The notes: a model not told the origin generated them from the sequence alone. 64,000 bases of DNA from Zoogloea sp041917255 (GCA_041917255.1 JAYRYA010000024.1:13549-77548); one strand, 5' to 3'; shown: positions 1 to 8,610, numbered from the stretch's first letter. Made by a program: numbers and translations.

Positions 1-761
1 GTGGGCGCATAGCGGCTGCCGGGCACCTGGTGGCCGTCGGTCTTGTGACAGGTGGCGCAGGTGAGGTTGTTGCCCTCGGCGTCCATGTGCACATCGAGCG
101 CCTTGTCGGGCTGCTCGAGGGAGCTGTCCAGATCGCCGTGCTTCACCGCGTCGCCGCCGCCGCCGTAAAAGTGGCATGCGCCGCAGGTTTCACGACGGGT
201 CTTGCCGACCTTCTGGGCGATGGCCTGCAGATCGATGCCGCGGATGATCTTGCCGGAGCCTGGGGGAAACTCGGTGTCCTTGGTCACCGGGTTACCGGCA
301 AAGCCGGCGGGCTTCTTGTACTTGCCGGTGGCGTCGTGGCACACCAGACAATCGACGTTCTCCTGGGAGGCGAAGTCGAACTTGTTGCCGTCCTCCATCC
401 CGTAGCCGATGTGACAACTGGCACAAGCCTTGTAGTTGGACGATACCGAGGTGCAGAAATTGTTGATGACGTGCCGCTTGCCGAGCGTCTGCCCGGTGGA
501 GGGATTCACGTACTCCCACTTCCAGTGCTGGGTCTGGTGAACCTGCTTGGCGGCTTCCGTGTGACAGGTCAGGCAGGCCTTGGTGACTTCCGGGCCAGAC
601 TGGAATGGGCGCTGGAGTTCCTTGAACTTGCTGTGATCCGCCGTGGATTTGAGCAGCGCGGCGCCCGATGCGGCCGCGTTCTGATCGGCCGCCGAGTGGG
701 CCTGCCCCCCCATCAACGCAGCCATCGACAGCGCGAGCAACCATTGCTTGAGCACTTGCAT
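1..761 (-). CDS. Octahaem c-type cytochrome, tetrathionate reductase (Otr) family, C-terminus outside window
   Basis: Periplasmic multihaem cytochrome. The 253 residues visible begin with a Sec-type signal peptide (basic start, hydrophobic run, cleavage near AHS-A around residue 23). They then carry five CXXCH haem sites in order: CLTCH (residues 63-67), CASCH, CLVCH, CGACH and CATCH. The stretch after the first haem (T-E-A-A-K-Q-V-H..HW.W) is typical of the octahaem tetrathionate-reductase family, so about three further haems should lie beyond base 1. Known members reduce tetrathionate, nitrite or hydroxylamine, and the true substrate here cannot be told. The ATG at 761 is chosen because it opens the signal peptide. 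An FNR-like box lies upstream, which fits anaerobic use. Confidence 0.85.
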   Translation of the reverse strand, partial: MQVLKQWLLALSMAALMGGQAHSAADQNAAASGAALLKSTADHSKFKELQRPFQSGPEVTKACLTCHTEAAKQVHQTQHWKWEYVNPSTGQTLGKRHVINNFCTSVSSNYKACASCHIGYGMEDGNKFDFASQENVDCLVCHDATGKYKKPAGFAGNPVTKDTEFPPGSGKIIRGIDLQAIAQKVGKTRRETCGACHFYGGGGDAVKHGDLDSSLEQPDKALDVHMDAEGNNLTCATCHKTDGHQVPGSRYAP

Positions 762-814
762 ACGCCCCCCTCTGACGAATCAACCGAATGAAGTGGTGCA
801 CCGCAAAATCAGCA

Positions 815-862
815 CAAGACAATTTTAGAAAATTCTAATGTTCGAATATTGACGTTTATCAA
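815..862 (-). promoter_or_regulatory. FNR/Anr-type box and -10 upstream of the multihaem cytochrome
   Basis: Read on the minus strand, bases 862-849 are TTGATAAACGTCAA, one mismatch from the FNR consensus TTGAT-N4-ATCAA. A TAAAAT -10 candidate lies at 827-822. A start near 815 would put the box centre about 41 bases upstream, the class II FNR activation spacing. The leader to the ATG at 761 would be about 54 bases. A 14-bp palindrome (TTAGAA-AA-TTCTAA) overlaps the -10. Function is inferred from sequence and spacing only. Confidence 0.6.
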
Positions 863-1002
863 TACCCTTGACGGTATCAGGGTCAAAGGTCGATGGAGAT
901 GGCAGGAATGTCCTGGCAAGGAAACTGTCCGCGGCGGTTTCTGGCGCAAGAGCGCGGGGACGGCGAAAGATTTCACCAACCGGGCAACCGCTGTCGTGAA
1001 CG

Positions 1003-1027
1003 AAAAAAAGCCGCGCACGGGCGCGGC
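1003..1027 (-). terminator. Rho-independent terminator of the hydrolase gene
   Basis: GCCGCGC (1010-1016) pairs with GCGCGGC (1021-1027) around a 4-base loop. Seven A residues at 1003-1009 become a U run on the minus-strand transcript. It lies 28 bases past the stop of the hydrolase gene. Confidence 0.8.
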
Positions 1028-1054
1028 CTTTGAACATCGCTACGGTCAGCGTCG

Positions 1055-1930
1055 TCAGTGGGCCAGGAAATCCACCACCATCCGGTTGAACTTGTCCGCG
1101 TGCTCCCACTGCGCCCAATGCCCGCAGCGGTTGAAGATGTGCAGCTCGGCGTTGGGCATGCCCCACAGCAGGCGCAGGCCCACGTCCATCGGCACGAAAC
1201 GGTCGTCGCGGCCCCAGATGACCAGAGTCTGCGCGGCGATTTCGCCCAGGCGCGGGCCGTAGTCGGGGAACTGCTTGGGATTGGCCGCCAGGCTCTTGAC
1301 GAAGTTCTCCAGGTGATCCTTGCGGGCCATCATGTTGTCGAGGCGGGCCTGATACAGCGCGTCGGTGAGGCTGCTGGTGTCGAACACGAACACCGCCATC
1401 ATCTTCTTGAGGTTCTCGATGGTCGGGTCGCGATACAGGCCCTGCAGCAGCTTGATGCCTTCGGTGGGCATGGGCACGAACTGGCTGGGGCCGCCGGTGC
1501 CGCCGCCCATCAGCACGAGCTTGCCGACGCGGCCAGGGTTGAACAGCGCAAATGCCACGGCGCTGTGGCCGCCCATCGAATTGCCAACGATATGCACCTT
1601 GTCGAGTCCCAGCGCATCCAGCAGGCCCTTGAGGCAGCGGGCGTTGAGCTCGGAGCGGGAGCCGGTGCACACGATCGGGTCGCTCTTGCTCCAGCCGGGG
1701 CAGTCCATCAGGATCACCCGGTAGCCGGCAGCTACCAGCGGCTCGATGTTGCGGTTGAAGTTGGCCCAGCCACTGGCGCCGGGGCCGGAGCCGTGGAGCA
1801 TCACCACCGTCTCGGCACCGCTGCCGCAGTCGTTGTAGTGCAGTTGGAGGTCGAGGTCGCCCTCGGTGATGCGGACGAACTTGCTGGTCTCGGCTTCGGT
1901 CAGGGCGGGGGTTGGCGCGGCGGTCGTCAT
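1055..1930 (-). CDS. Alpha/beta hydrolase of the meta-cleavage-product (BphD/MhpC) type
   Basis: A 291-residue serine hydrolase that reads along its whole length like biphenyl-pathway HOPDA hydrolase BphD. The oxyanion region is MLHGSGPGA (residues 44-52), the nucleophile elbow is GNSMGG (Ser118), the acid is in WGRDDRFVP (Asp242), and the base is in CGHWAQWEH (His271). Family members hydrolyse C-C bonds of ring-cleavage products in aromatic degradation. No ring-cleaving dioxygenase or other pathway gene lies next to it, so the substrate cannot be named. The gene stands alone with its own terminator. Confidence 0.85.
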   Translation of the reverse strand: MTTAAPTPALTEAETSKFVRITEGDLDLQLHYNDCGSGAETVVMLHGSGPGASGWANFNRNIEPLVAAGYRVILMDCPGWSKSDPIVCTGSRSELNARCLKGLLDALGLDKVHIVGNSMGGHSAVAFALFNPGRVGKLVLMGGGTGGPSQFVPMPTEGIKLLQGLYRDPTIENLKKMMAVFVFDTSSLTDALYQARLDNMMARKDHLENFVKSLAANPKQFPDYGPRLGEIAAQTLVIWGRDDRFVPMDVGLRLLWGMPNAELHIFNRCGHWAQWEHADKFNRMVVDFLAH

Positions 1931-2110
1931 CCTGTTTCCTTTCGGCGTGACGCAGGCCGGCGTGGGGCCGGTCGCGACTTATTGTTGTGGGGTCGGGGGC
2001 GGGCGCGGCGCGGATGCGGCAGACAGCCCGGCCGGGCAGTACAGCACAGGCGGGCAGGCTCGCGCATCCTGAGCGGGCGGAATGTCCACTCCTTGCACAG
2101 CCGGCGGCGA

Positions 2111-2656
2111 TCAGCCCTCTTCGGGAAGCATCGAGTAAAAGGTCTTCTCGATGGTGTCGATGTGGCCCACACCCAGTTCGCCGGCAATCTCCTGGCACAT
2201 TTCGAAGGCCAGCACCAGCTGGGCGCGGGATGTGGCGTTGCGCAGGTGGTCGCGCACCGGTTGGTCGCCATGGCGCAGGCTCTGTTCCATGGCGTTGAGG
2301 AGATACAGTCGCGCCAGTGCGAGGGATCGGCGCTGACGCGGCGCGTGGGCCGGTGGGTCCGGCACGGGGATCGGTGCGGGCCGGCTGCGGGCATCCACCT
2401 GTGCCGAGGCGCGGCTCGCTACCGCAGCCCCCGGGCGCGGGTTGCCGACGCGGCTCACGAAGCCTTTGCCGTGGAGTGTTTCGAGCGCAAGGCGCACATC
2501 GCCGAGGCCGGCGGCGGCGTCGATCAGATCGGCCACGCTGCGCCGGCCGTCCACGAGGATCAGCACTGTCCGAAGGCGCGGGGGAACCCGTCTTGCGCGG
2601 GTTTCAATCTCCTCCAGCCCGACCGCTGTTTTGGCCAGAATCCAGTCGTTGCCCAT
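2111..2656 (-). CDS. Hypothetical protein with a winged-helix-like N-terminal part
   Basis: About 181 residues, starting at the ATG at 2656 (MGNDWILAKTAVGLEEIETR). A longer reading to 2755 would overlap the next gene and lacks family-like sequence. The first 90 residues contain a segment of the form LVDGRRSVADLIDAAAGLGD followed by a helix and GFVSR, resembling a small winged-helix domain. A proline- and alanine-rich linker follows, then a helical C-terminal region. I do not recognise a function. It lies 55 bases after the small membrane protein gene and may be cotranscribed with it. Confidence 0.6.
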   Translation of the reverse strand: MGNDWILAKTAVGLEEIETRARRVPPRLRTVLILVDGRRSVADLIDAAAGLGDVRLALETLHGKGFVSRVGNPRPGAAVASRASAQVDARSRPAPIPVPDPPAHAPRQRRSLALARLYLLNAMEQSLRHGDQPVRDHLRNATSRAQLVLAFEMCQEIAGELGVGHIDTIEKTFYSMLPEEG

Positions 2657-2711
2657 CACGCGCCCTCGTGCAGCCTTTTGATACGGGACGCGATGATAAG
2701 GACTGAAAACT

Positions 2712-3083
2712 TCAGTGTCGTGACAGGCGTCTGTGACGGAAGCTCGCCGGCGCATGCGCGAACACCACCGAGAAGACGAGGATCAGCCAGAACAGCGCCG
2801 GGCGGGACGCTTCATACACCACGAAGACGCCGATCAGCACGAACTTGACCAGCAGCGAGAGGCCGGCGAGCTCCTTGAGCCACAGGGCGTTGGACCAGGC
2901 ATCCAGCGCCGCCATCGCCACACCGGAAGCGACCATCAGGATCAGGAAACCATGCACCTGCACGCCGGCCAGCAGCCCGGCTCCTACGCCCACAACGCCG
3001 GCCAGGTGCGCAGCGCGCAGCAGCACGCCCAGCCAGCGTCGGCCGGGAAAATCGCGGTAGGTGGATGGGGAGCCGGCGCTCAT
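2712..3083 (-). CDS. Small integral membrane protein
   Basis: About 123 residues from the ATG at 3083, which follows the stop of the CinA-like gene by four bases. Four hydrophobic segments can be seen (LLRAAHLAGVVGVGAGLLAG, FLILMVASGVAMAALDAW, LAGLSLLVKFVLIGVFVVYE, ALFWLILVFSVVFAHAP), so it should be an inner-membrane protein with four helices. No catalytic motif is seen. Tight spacing to the upstream gene suggests one transcript. The family is not recognised by name. Confidence 0.7.
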   Translation of the reverse strand: MSAGSPSTYRDFPGRRWLGVLLRAAHLAGVVGVGAGLLAGVQVHGFLILMVASGVAMAALDAWSNALWLKELAGLSLLVKFVLIGVFVVYEASRPALFWLILVFSVVFAHAPASFRHRRLSRH

Positions 3084-3087
3084 GGCG

Positions 3088-3861
3088 TCACAGATTGGCG
3101 CGGGGCTCCCAGGCGTAACCGCGCCGGGTGAGTTCGTCGGTGATGCGGGCCATCGCGGTGTCAACGCTTGAAGCCGGGCCTTTCATGCCCAGCTCGATGT
3201 GACGCCGCAGCCCTTCGCCGCCAAAACTGGGCAGGCTGAAAAGGGTGGCATCGGGAAAATCCGCAGTGATGGCTTCCATCAGGTCGATGAGCTTGCCCTC
3301 CAGCGCCTCCCAGGCGATCACCGAACGCTCGACGTAATCGGCCTTGTGGTGCAGGTGCGCGAGGCGCTGGTCGAGCACCCACTCGACCATCGGCCAGGCC
3401 ATCACCGGAAAGCCCGGCACGAAGTGATGGTTGGCGATGGAGAAGCCGGGGATGCGGTTGTAGGGGTTGGGGATGATCTCGGCGCCCAGCGGATACACAC
3501 CCATCTGCAGGCGCTGGGGCGTGGTCTCGTCGCCGAAGCGGGCGCGAATCTCGGCTTCGGCCTCGGGGTGCAGCGCCAGCGGCAGGCCCAGCGCCTCGGC
3601 CGCGGCCTGGCGGGTGTGGTCGTCGGGCGTGGCGCCGATGCCACCGAAGCTGAACACGATGTCGCCGCTGGCGAAGCTCTCCTTGAGCGTCTGCACCAGC
3701 CGCGGGCGCTCGTCGCCCACGTGGCGCGACGAGGCCAGCCTCAGTCCGCGGGCCTTGAGCAGCTCGACGACCTTGCCGAAGTGCTTGTCCTCACGGCGGC
3801 CGGAGAGGATCTCGTCGCCGATGATGATTGCGCCGAAAGCCGGCGTGGAATCCGCAGCCAT
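3088..3861 (-). CDS. Molybdopterin-binding (CinA N-terminal type) protein
   Basis: 257 residues from the ATG at 3861. The N-terminal 170 residues form a MoCF/CinA-type domain: GAIIIGDEILSGRREDKH, then FSFGGIGATPDDHTRQAAAEAL, the ligand-binding loop of this fold. The rest is a smaller domain seen in stand-alone competence/damage-inducible protein A homologues that lack the CinA nicotinamide-nucleotide amidase domain. It probably binds or processes a nucleotide-like ligand in the cytoplasm, but the reaction is unknown. It sits two bases after the EI24 gene and four before the small membrane protein gene, so these three are very likely cotranscribed. Confidence 0.85.
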   Translation of the reverse strand: MAADSTPAFGAIIIGDEILSGRREDKHFGKVVELLKARGLRLASSRHVGDERPRLVQTLKESFASGDIVFSFGGIGATPDDHTRQAAAEALGLPLALHPEAEAEIRARFGDETTPQRLQMGVYPLGAEIIPNPYNRIPGFSIANHHFVPGFPVMAWPMVEWVLDQRLAHLHHKADYVERSVIAWEALEGKLIDLMEAITADFPDATLFSLPSFGGEGLRRHIELGMKGPASSVDTAMARITDELTRRGYAWEPRANL

Positions 3862-3863
3862 GT

Positions 3864-4607
3864 TCAATTTACCTCGATGATGTTCTCGCGGCTGCGCGCC
3901 ACGCGCAGGGCCGAGAGCAGGTAATGCACGAAGGCCAGCCCGGAAAGCGCCGGCGCAAACAGGTTGATGAGCGGCAGGTGGGCCATCGCCGCGCCCACCA
4001 GCCCCACGCCGAACAGCCCGCTGGAATGCTGGGCCGGCAGGGCTTTCATCTCGTGGGCGTCGGCGTGGGCCATCAGCGCGTCGTAGCGGAAGGCGCGCTG
4101 GTTGAGCCACGCGGTGAGGATCAGCGAGATCAGCAGCCCGGCGCCGGGGATCAGCCACAGGGGCAGGCTCAGCACCAGCAGCACGACAAACTGGATCACC
4201 GAGGTGAGCGCATTCCAGACGCTGCCCACCTGGCTGCCGCCGCTGCGCCGGGCGATGTCGGCGTAGTCGCTGGCGGCGACCTTCTCGAGCATCAGCGGCA
4301 GCGCCACCGCCGCCACCAGAAAGGCCGCGGTGACGTAGATCACCGGCAGCGCCAGCACCACCAGGCCGATCTTGAACATCAGCAGCGCCACCATTAGCGC
4401 GCCCTCGGACGAGGCCAGCCAGTCGCCCACCAGCGGCATCGCGGTGATGAGCCCGCTACCCAGCGTCACCAGCGAACCCCAGCTCGTCACCAACAGGCCG
4501 GTCCACACGATGCTCGCGGCCAGCGTCGGCCACATCAGGTGCCACAAAATGCCCGGCCGACCCAGACTGCGGGCGGCGGAGAAGTAGGACAGCAGGATCG
4601 TCTTCAT
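3864..4607 (-). CDS. EI24 / CysZ-like membrane protein
   Basis: A 247-residue inner-membrane protein with repeated long hydrophobic segments (about residues 20-45, 75-110, 135-165 and 200-235), and sequence such as GRPGILWHLMWPTLAAS and LNQRAFRYDALMAHA. This is the pattern of the EI24 domain family, which includes the sulfate permease CysZ. Sulfate transport is possible, but the neighbours give no support. It is the first gene of the unit that continues into the CinA-like and small membrane protein genes. Confidence 0.75.
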   Translation of the reverse strand: MKTILLSYFSAARSLGRPGILWHLMWPTLAASIVWTGLLVTSWGSLVTLGSGLITAMPLVGDWLASSEGALMVALLMFKIGLVVLALPVIYVTAAFLVAAVALPLMLEKVAASDYADIARRSGGSQVGSVWNALTSVIQFVVLLVLSLPLWLIPGAGLLISLILTAWLNQRAFRYDALMAHADAHEMKALPAQHSSGLFGVGLVGAAMAHLPLINLFAPALSGLAFVHYLLSALRVARSRENIIEVN

Positions 4608-4678
4608 CAGTTACGGAATCCAGAATTGAAAATGGGCCCCACGGTGTGTCGGTGGCGCCTAGCCCGCATTTTCCCCGA

Positions 4679-5401
4679 TCAACGGCCGGCGGTCACCCCG
4701 CAGGCGGCGAGCCCGGCGACCACAGCGCTGGCCGTAAGGGCGCGACGCTCGGGCGTGGCCAGCTCGATTGCCTCAACCGGATGCACGATCACCCCCGCCT
4801 CCAGCAGCACGGCGGGCACGGTGGACGTCTTCAGCACCACCAGGTTGTCGTAGTAATACACGCCGTTGATCTGATCGGCCCACGGGCGGCCGATGCCGGC
4901 GGCCTCGGCGTGGTGGGGCGTGGGCGTGAGCCCGGCCGCCCTCAGCGCGGCGCCGATGCTGCTCGCGCAGGCCAGGCTCTCGGCCAGCCGCGGGTTCTTG
5001 CGCGACACGAACAGCGAGAAGCCCCGTGCGTACTCCGAGTAGCGCTGCTCCTTGCCATCCACCAGCCACGTCTGCTGGTACTCGGCCTTCACCGAATCGT
5101 GATGCACCGACAGGAAGAACTGCCCGCCCGCCGCCTCGGCCTGGGGCGCGCGGGCGTAGAGATCTGCCATCTCGCCCTTGTAGCCGATCAGCCGCACCGG
5201 CACGCCATCGGCCTCCAGCCGGGTGGCGATCACCGCGGCGAGGTTCTGGTTGTATTCAAACTCGGTCACCCCGTAGGCGCTGGTGGCGCCGGGCTTCTCG
5301 AGGAAGTGGCCGACATCCACCGCCACCGGGCCCGCCGCAACAGCCACACAGCCCGTCAGTACGAGCCAGAACGCCAGCACGCTTTCACACATCCACTTCA
5401 T
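4679..5401 (-). CDS. N-acetylmuramoyl-L-alanine amidase (Amidase_3), probable lipoprotein
   Basis: A peptidoglycan amidase of about 240 residues, expected to cut between muramic acid and the stem peptide. Zinc and catalytic residues are visible: His in VDVGHFLEKPG, Glu in TEFEYNQNLA, His in FLSVHHDSV and Glu in AVLLEAGVIVH. The N-terminus is hydrophobic and ends in LTGC (Cys18 counting from the ATG), which fits a lipobox, so it is probably anchored in a membrane facing the periplasm. The ATG at 5401 shares a base with the TGA of the TIR gene (TGATG), which points to translational coupling. A TTG three bases upstream is an alternative start. Confidence 0.87.
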   Translation of the reverse strand: MKWMCESVLAFWLVLTGCVAVAAGPVAVDVGHFLEKPGATSAYGVTEFEYNQNLAAVIATRLEADGVPVRLIGYKGEMADLYARAPQAEAAGGQFFLSVHHDSVKAEYQQTWLVDGKEQRYSEYARGFSLFVSRKNPRLAESLACASSIGAALRAAGLTPTPHHAEAAGIGRPWADQINGVYYYDNLVVLKTSTVPAVLLEAGVIVHPVEAIELATPERRALTASAVVAGLAACGVTAGR

Positions 5402-6261
5402 CAACGCACTCCGCTGAAACTCAGTTCGCCGTGGGGCGAGTAGTCGAGGCGTGGCGGCGTGCGGGTCGGGTCAACGATCAGCGCCGTATCGCCACCGTCA
5501 TTCACCACGCGACCACCAGCCTCGCTCACCCGCAGCGTCACCGCGGGAATGCGCGGGTAGTCGGACGTGAGCCGCACCGTGTAACGGTCGACAAACTCGA
5601 CGGTCACCGACACCCCATCGCGGGAGCCGCCCTTCGAATCCGCCACCACCGCACCACGATACACGCCGGCGATGCGCGCGGCCGACCACTCGCCCTCGCC
5701 CAACGCCGCACCTTGCTGCGCCGGCACCGGCACCGCTGGCGGCGCAGCCCGCTGGGACACGCCCCACAACACCCCACCCGCGAGCACCACCACCAACGCA
5801 GCCAGCAGCGCCGGCCGCCGGCCACCGGCCGGTGCTGGCAGCGTGGGCGGCGCCACCGGTGCTCGGGGCGCGTCGCCCAGCAGCGGCTCCACCGCCTCGC
5901 ACAGCGACGCAAAGCCCGGATGATCCGCCGCCCCGCGCCAGTCGGTCAGATCCGCCGTCTGCTTGCGGCGGAATTCCAGCGGCAACTTCACCGGCACGAT
6001 CATTGCCGGCACCAGCACGCCCCGCTCGGCGCCCACGGCCGCTTCGTTCTTCACCCATTCCGACGCCGCCGAATCCGGCGACCACAGCACCACCACGCAC
6101 TTCGCCGCCTCCAGCGCCTGCTCGATGGCAGAATCGAAAGCCTGGCCCGGCACGATCCGCCGATCCCACCATACCGACCAGCCTCGCGCCTCGAAGGACG
6201 AGGCAAACTGCCGGGCGCACTCCCGGTCTTCGCTGGCGTAGCTGATGAAGATGTCGGTCAT
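5401..6261 (-). CDS. TIR-domain protein with one transmembrane helix
   Basis: 286 residues. The N-terminal 130 form a TIR domain: DIFISYASEDRECA (box 1), GWSVWWDRRIVPG (BB-loop area) and the W-x-x-x-E pattern in SEWVKNE (Glu73), the position of the catalytic Glu in NAD-cleaving TIR domains. A proline-rich linker and one hydrophobic helix (about 151-168) follow. The remaining 115 residues are mostly beta-strand-like, probably outside the inner membrane. Bacterial TIR proteins often act in phage defence, but many are of unknown role. It is translationally coupled to the amidase and 21 bases after the TraB-like gene. Confidence 0.85.
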   Translation of the reverse strand: MTDIFISYASEDRECARQFASSFEARGWSVWWDRRIVPGQAFDSAIEQALEAAKCVVVLWSPDSAASEWVKNEAAVGAERGVLVPAMIVPVKLPLEFRRKQTADLTDWRGAADHPGFASLCEAVEPLLGDAPRAPVAPPTLPAPAGGRRPALLAALVVVLAGGVLWGVSQRAAPPAVPVPAQQGAALGEGEWSAARIAGVYRGAVVADSKGGSRDGVSVTVEFVDRYTVRLTSDYPRIPAVTLRVSEAGGRVVNDGGDTALIVDPTRTPPRLDYSPHGELSFSGVR

Positions 6262-6282
6262 GCCTGCTCCGCGTGATGGGCG

Positions 6283-7194
6283 TCAGTCGTTCGCATCGTG
6301 CACCTGCCGCAGCGTGTAACCCCGCGCCGCGAGGATCTCCAGCAGTCCGCCCTTGCCGCCGATGTGCCCCGCCCCCACCGCAATGAACGGCCGGCGGCCG
6401 GGCTTGAGGCCGCGGACGATGGCCTCGGCCATCGCCGCGTTGCGCGCGTCGAGCAGCGCCTCGAGTAGCGGTGCGGCGTCGGGCCCGCCGGACTCCTCGC
6501 GCAGGATGCGGTCGATCTCGGCCACGTCGCCGGTGCGCCAGGCGCGCAGCATCGCGGCAAAGTAATCCGGCGCCGCATCGTCCTCGATCAGGGCGACGAT
6601 CTCGGCGAGGTAAGCCACCTGGGCCTTGTCGCCGCCCGCCGAAAGCGCGGCCAACTGCTGCTCGACCTGCTCAAGCGCCCAGAGTTCGATGCCCCGTGCA
6701 CGGGCGTCGCGGGCCAGGGCAAGATCAACCCCCTGACTCGCCCCATAGCCGGCGTGCTCCGCCGCCTTGATGGTGAGGAGCGTGCTGACCATCCACGGCT
6801 GCATGCCCTGGAGCACCGCCTGTGGCAGCCCAAGCCGGTCGATGGCGCCTGCCACACGGGGCCGCAGCGCAGGCGGCAGGATGTCGTCGAGGCGCTCGCC
6901 GGCCGGCAGCCGCGCCGCTTGCAACAGCAGCCGGGTGAGACCCGGATCTTGCGGGTCGAGCTCCAGCGCCAGACTGTCGGCGCCGGCAAAGGCCGCGCGC
7001 ACATCCTGCGGCAGCGGAAAGCACGCCGCGTCGCACACATGGATCGTGCCGTACAGCCAGGCGCGAAGCTCTCCATCGCCATCGCGCAACTCCCACAGAT
7101 ACAGCGGCCCCTTCGCCGCCGCCAGCCCCGCCCACACAAGCAGCACGCCAGCCACCAGCGCCCGCCCGATCCCACTCCAGCCCGATGCGTTCAA
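6283..7194 (-). CDS. TraB/GumN family protein
   Basis: 303 residues with an N-terminal signal or anchor sequence (residues 10-28). TraB/GumN marks are the early LYGTIHVCD, SLALELDPQD in the second quarter and the C-terminal FIAVGAGHIGGKGGLLEIL. The family is thought to contain metal-dependent peptidase-like proteins exported to the periplasm, but no reaction is established for this branch. It is the first gene of the three-gene unit with the TIR protein and the amidase. Its start is close to, and divergent from, miaA. All three products are predicted to be membrane-bound or exported. Confidence 0.85.
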   Translation of the reverse strand: MNASGWSGIGRALVAGVLLVWAGLAAAKGPLYLWELRDGDGELRAWLYGTIHVCDAACFPLPQDVRAAFAGADSLALELDPQDPGLTRLLLQAARLPAGERLDDILPPALRPRVAGAIDRLGLPQAVLQGMQPWMVSTLLTIKAAEHAGYGASQGVDLALARDARARGIELWALEQVEQQLAALSAGGDKAQVAYLAEIVALIEDDAAPDYFAAMLRAWRTGDVAEIDRILREESGGPDAAPLLEALLDARNAAMAEAIVRGLKPGRRPFIAVGAGHIGGKGGLLEILAARGYTLRQVHDAND

Positions 7195-7241
7195 CCGAAT
7201 TTCTCCACCCGCTACAATGCGCGATTGCCAAGGCCCGAATC

Positions 7242-8198
7242 ATGCCCGAAACCACGCCGCTTCCGCCCGCCATCCTGTTACTCGGCCCCACCGCCAGCGG
7301 CAAGACCGCCTGCGCGCTGGCCCTCGCGCGGCGCCTGCCAGTGGAGATCGTCAGCGTCGATTCGGCCCTCGTCTACAGGGACATGAACATCGGCACCGCC
7401 AAGCCCAGCGCCGACGAACAAGCCACCTGCCCGCACCATCTGATTGACATCGTGAGCCCCGAAGAAGCGTACTCGGCCGCGCGCTTCTGCGAGGACGCGC
7501 GCCGGCTTATGGGCGAGATCACCGCCCGCGGCAAGGTGCCGCTGCTGGTGGGCGGCACCATGCTTTATTACAAGGCCCTGCGCGACGGATTATCCGAACT
7601 GCCCGAAGCCGACCCGCAGCTGCGAAGGGATATTGAAGACGCTGCCGCGCGCGACGGCTGGCCAGCGCTCCATGCCCGGCTCGCCGCGCTGGACCCCGAC
7701 GCTGCCGCCCGCCTCAAACCCAACGACGCCCAGCGCATCCAGCGCGCGCTCGAGATCGTCCGCCTCACCGGTCGCCCGCTGGCCGACAGCTACGCCAGGC
7801 GCGACGAAGCAGCAGAGACCCATCGCTACATTCCCATCGCCCTCGCCCCCAGCGACCGGGCCGTGCTCCACGCCCGTATCGAACGCCGCTTCGACGCCAT
7901 GCTGCTGGCCGGCTTTGTGGACGAGATGATCCGCCTGCGCCGCCACTACCGGCTCGACCCCAACCTGCCATCGATGCGCTGCGTAGGCTACCGCCAGGCG
8001 CTGGAATACCTGGACGGCCAGTGCGACATGCGCACCTTCCGCGACAAGGGCGTCTTCGCCACCCGCCAGCTCGCCAAGCGCCAGCTTACCTGGCAACGCA
8101 ACTTCCGCGAGAACTGGGGCGATCTGACTGAGGTGGATTGCCTCGCGGCGGATGTGGAAGCCCTGGTGTGGGAGAACGTCGCCCGCGGGCTCGGCTGA
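7242..8198 (+). CDS. miaA: tRNA dimethylallyltransferase
   Basis: 318 residues from the ATG at 7242. Transfers a dimethylallyl group to A37 of tRNAs that read UNN codons. The P-loop is LLGPTASGKTACA near the N-terminus. Other family marks are SVDSALVYRDMNIGTAKP, the LVGGTMLYYKAL segment and the C-terminal MRCVGYRQALEYL and LAKRQLTWQRN. Length is normal. Upstream codons to 7185 stay open but overlap the start of the divergent TraB gene and add no conserved sequence. It is often next to mutL or hfq in proteobacteria; here it stands alone. Confidence 0.96.
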   Translation: MPETTPLPPAILLLGPTASGKTACALALARRLPVEIVSVDSALVYRDMNIGTAKPSADEQATCPHHLIDIVSPEEAYSAARFCEDARRLMGEITARGKVPLLVGGTMLYYKALRDGLSELPEADPQLRRDIEDAAARDGWPALHARLAALDPDAAARLKPNDAQRIQRALEIVRLTGRPLADSYARRDEAAETHRYIPIALAPSDRAVLHARIERRFDAMLLAGFVDEMIRLRRHYRLDPNLPSMRCVGYRQALEYLDGQCDMRTFRDKGVFATRQLAKRQLTWQRNFRENWGDLTEVDCLAADVEALVWENVARGLG

Positions 8199-8297
8199 AT
8201 CGACGGAAACGCCTCGCAGCTCCAGCCTGGACATACGTGCCGGGCAGGCACCCAGTCGACATATAATCCGGGCATTCCCGCCCCCCCCGGACACGCA

Positions 8298-8591
8298 ATG
8301 AAGCGCCTGCTGATCCTCTTCCTCGTCGGGCTCGCCGTGTGGCAAGCCTATGGCAAATACAACAGGCGCGACCTACCCGCCGCGACCATCGAGCCGATCG
8401 CCGACGCCCGGCCCGCCCGCCAGTCCAGCGAGCGTCCAGCCCCGGAACCCCGCTACACCTGCGACGGCCGCACTCACTGCTCCCAGATGACCTCCTGCGA
8501 GGAGGCCACCTGGTTTCTGCGTAATTGCCCGGGCACCAAGATGGATGGCAACAACGACGGCGTGCCCTGCGAAAAGCAGTGGTGCCGCTAG
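8298..8591 (+). CDS. Small secreted or anchored Excalibur-domain protein
   Basis: 97 residues. One N-terminal hydrophobic segment (residues 3-19) is followed by a short linker. The C-terminal Excalibur calcium-binding domain is DGNNDGVPCEKQWC, preceded by TCDGRTHCSQMTSCEEA, with cysteines that probably form disulfides. The DxDxDG-like loop should bind calcium outside the cytoplasm. Its role is unknown. Such proteins are common as single genes in betaproteobacteria, sometimes next to nucleases. Confidence 0.85.
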   Translation: MKRLLILFLVGLAVWQAYGKYNRRDLPAATIEPIADARPARQSSERPAPEPRYTCDGRTHCSQMTSCEEATWFLRNCPGTKMDGNNDGVPCEKQWCR

Positions 8592-8610
8592 CCGTGCACT
8601 CATCCCTGCA

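Noticed and set aside
30..791. A 253-codon plus-strand frame at the left edge
   Set aside because: The minus strand of the same stretch encodes a signal peptide and five CXXCH haem sites, which is far better evidence. The plus-strand frame is an antisense shadow in GC-rich DNA.
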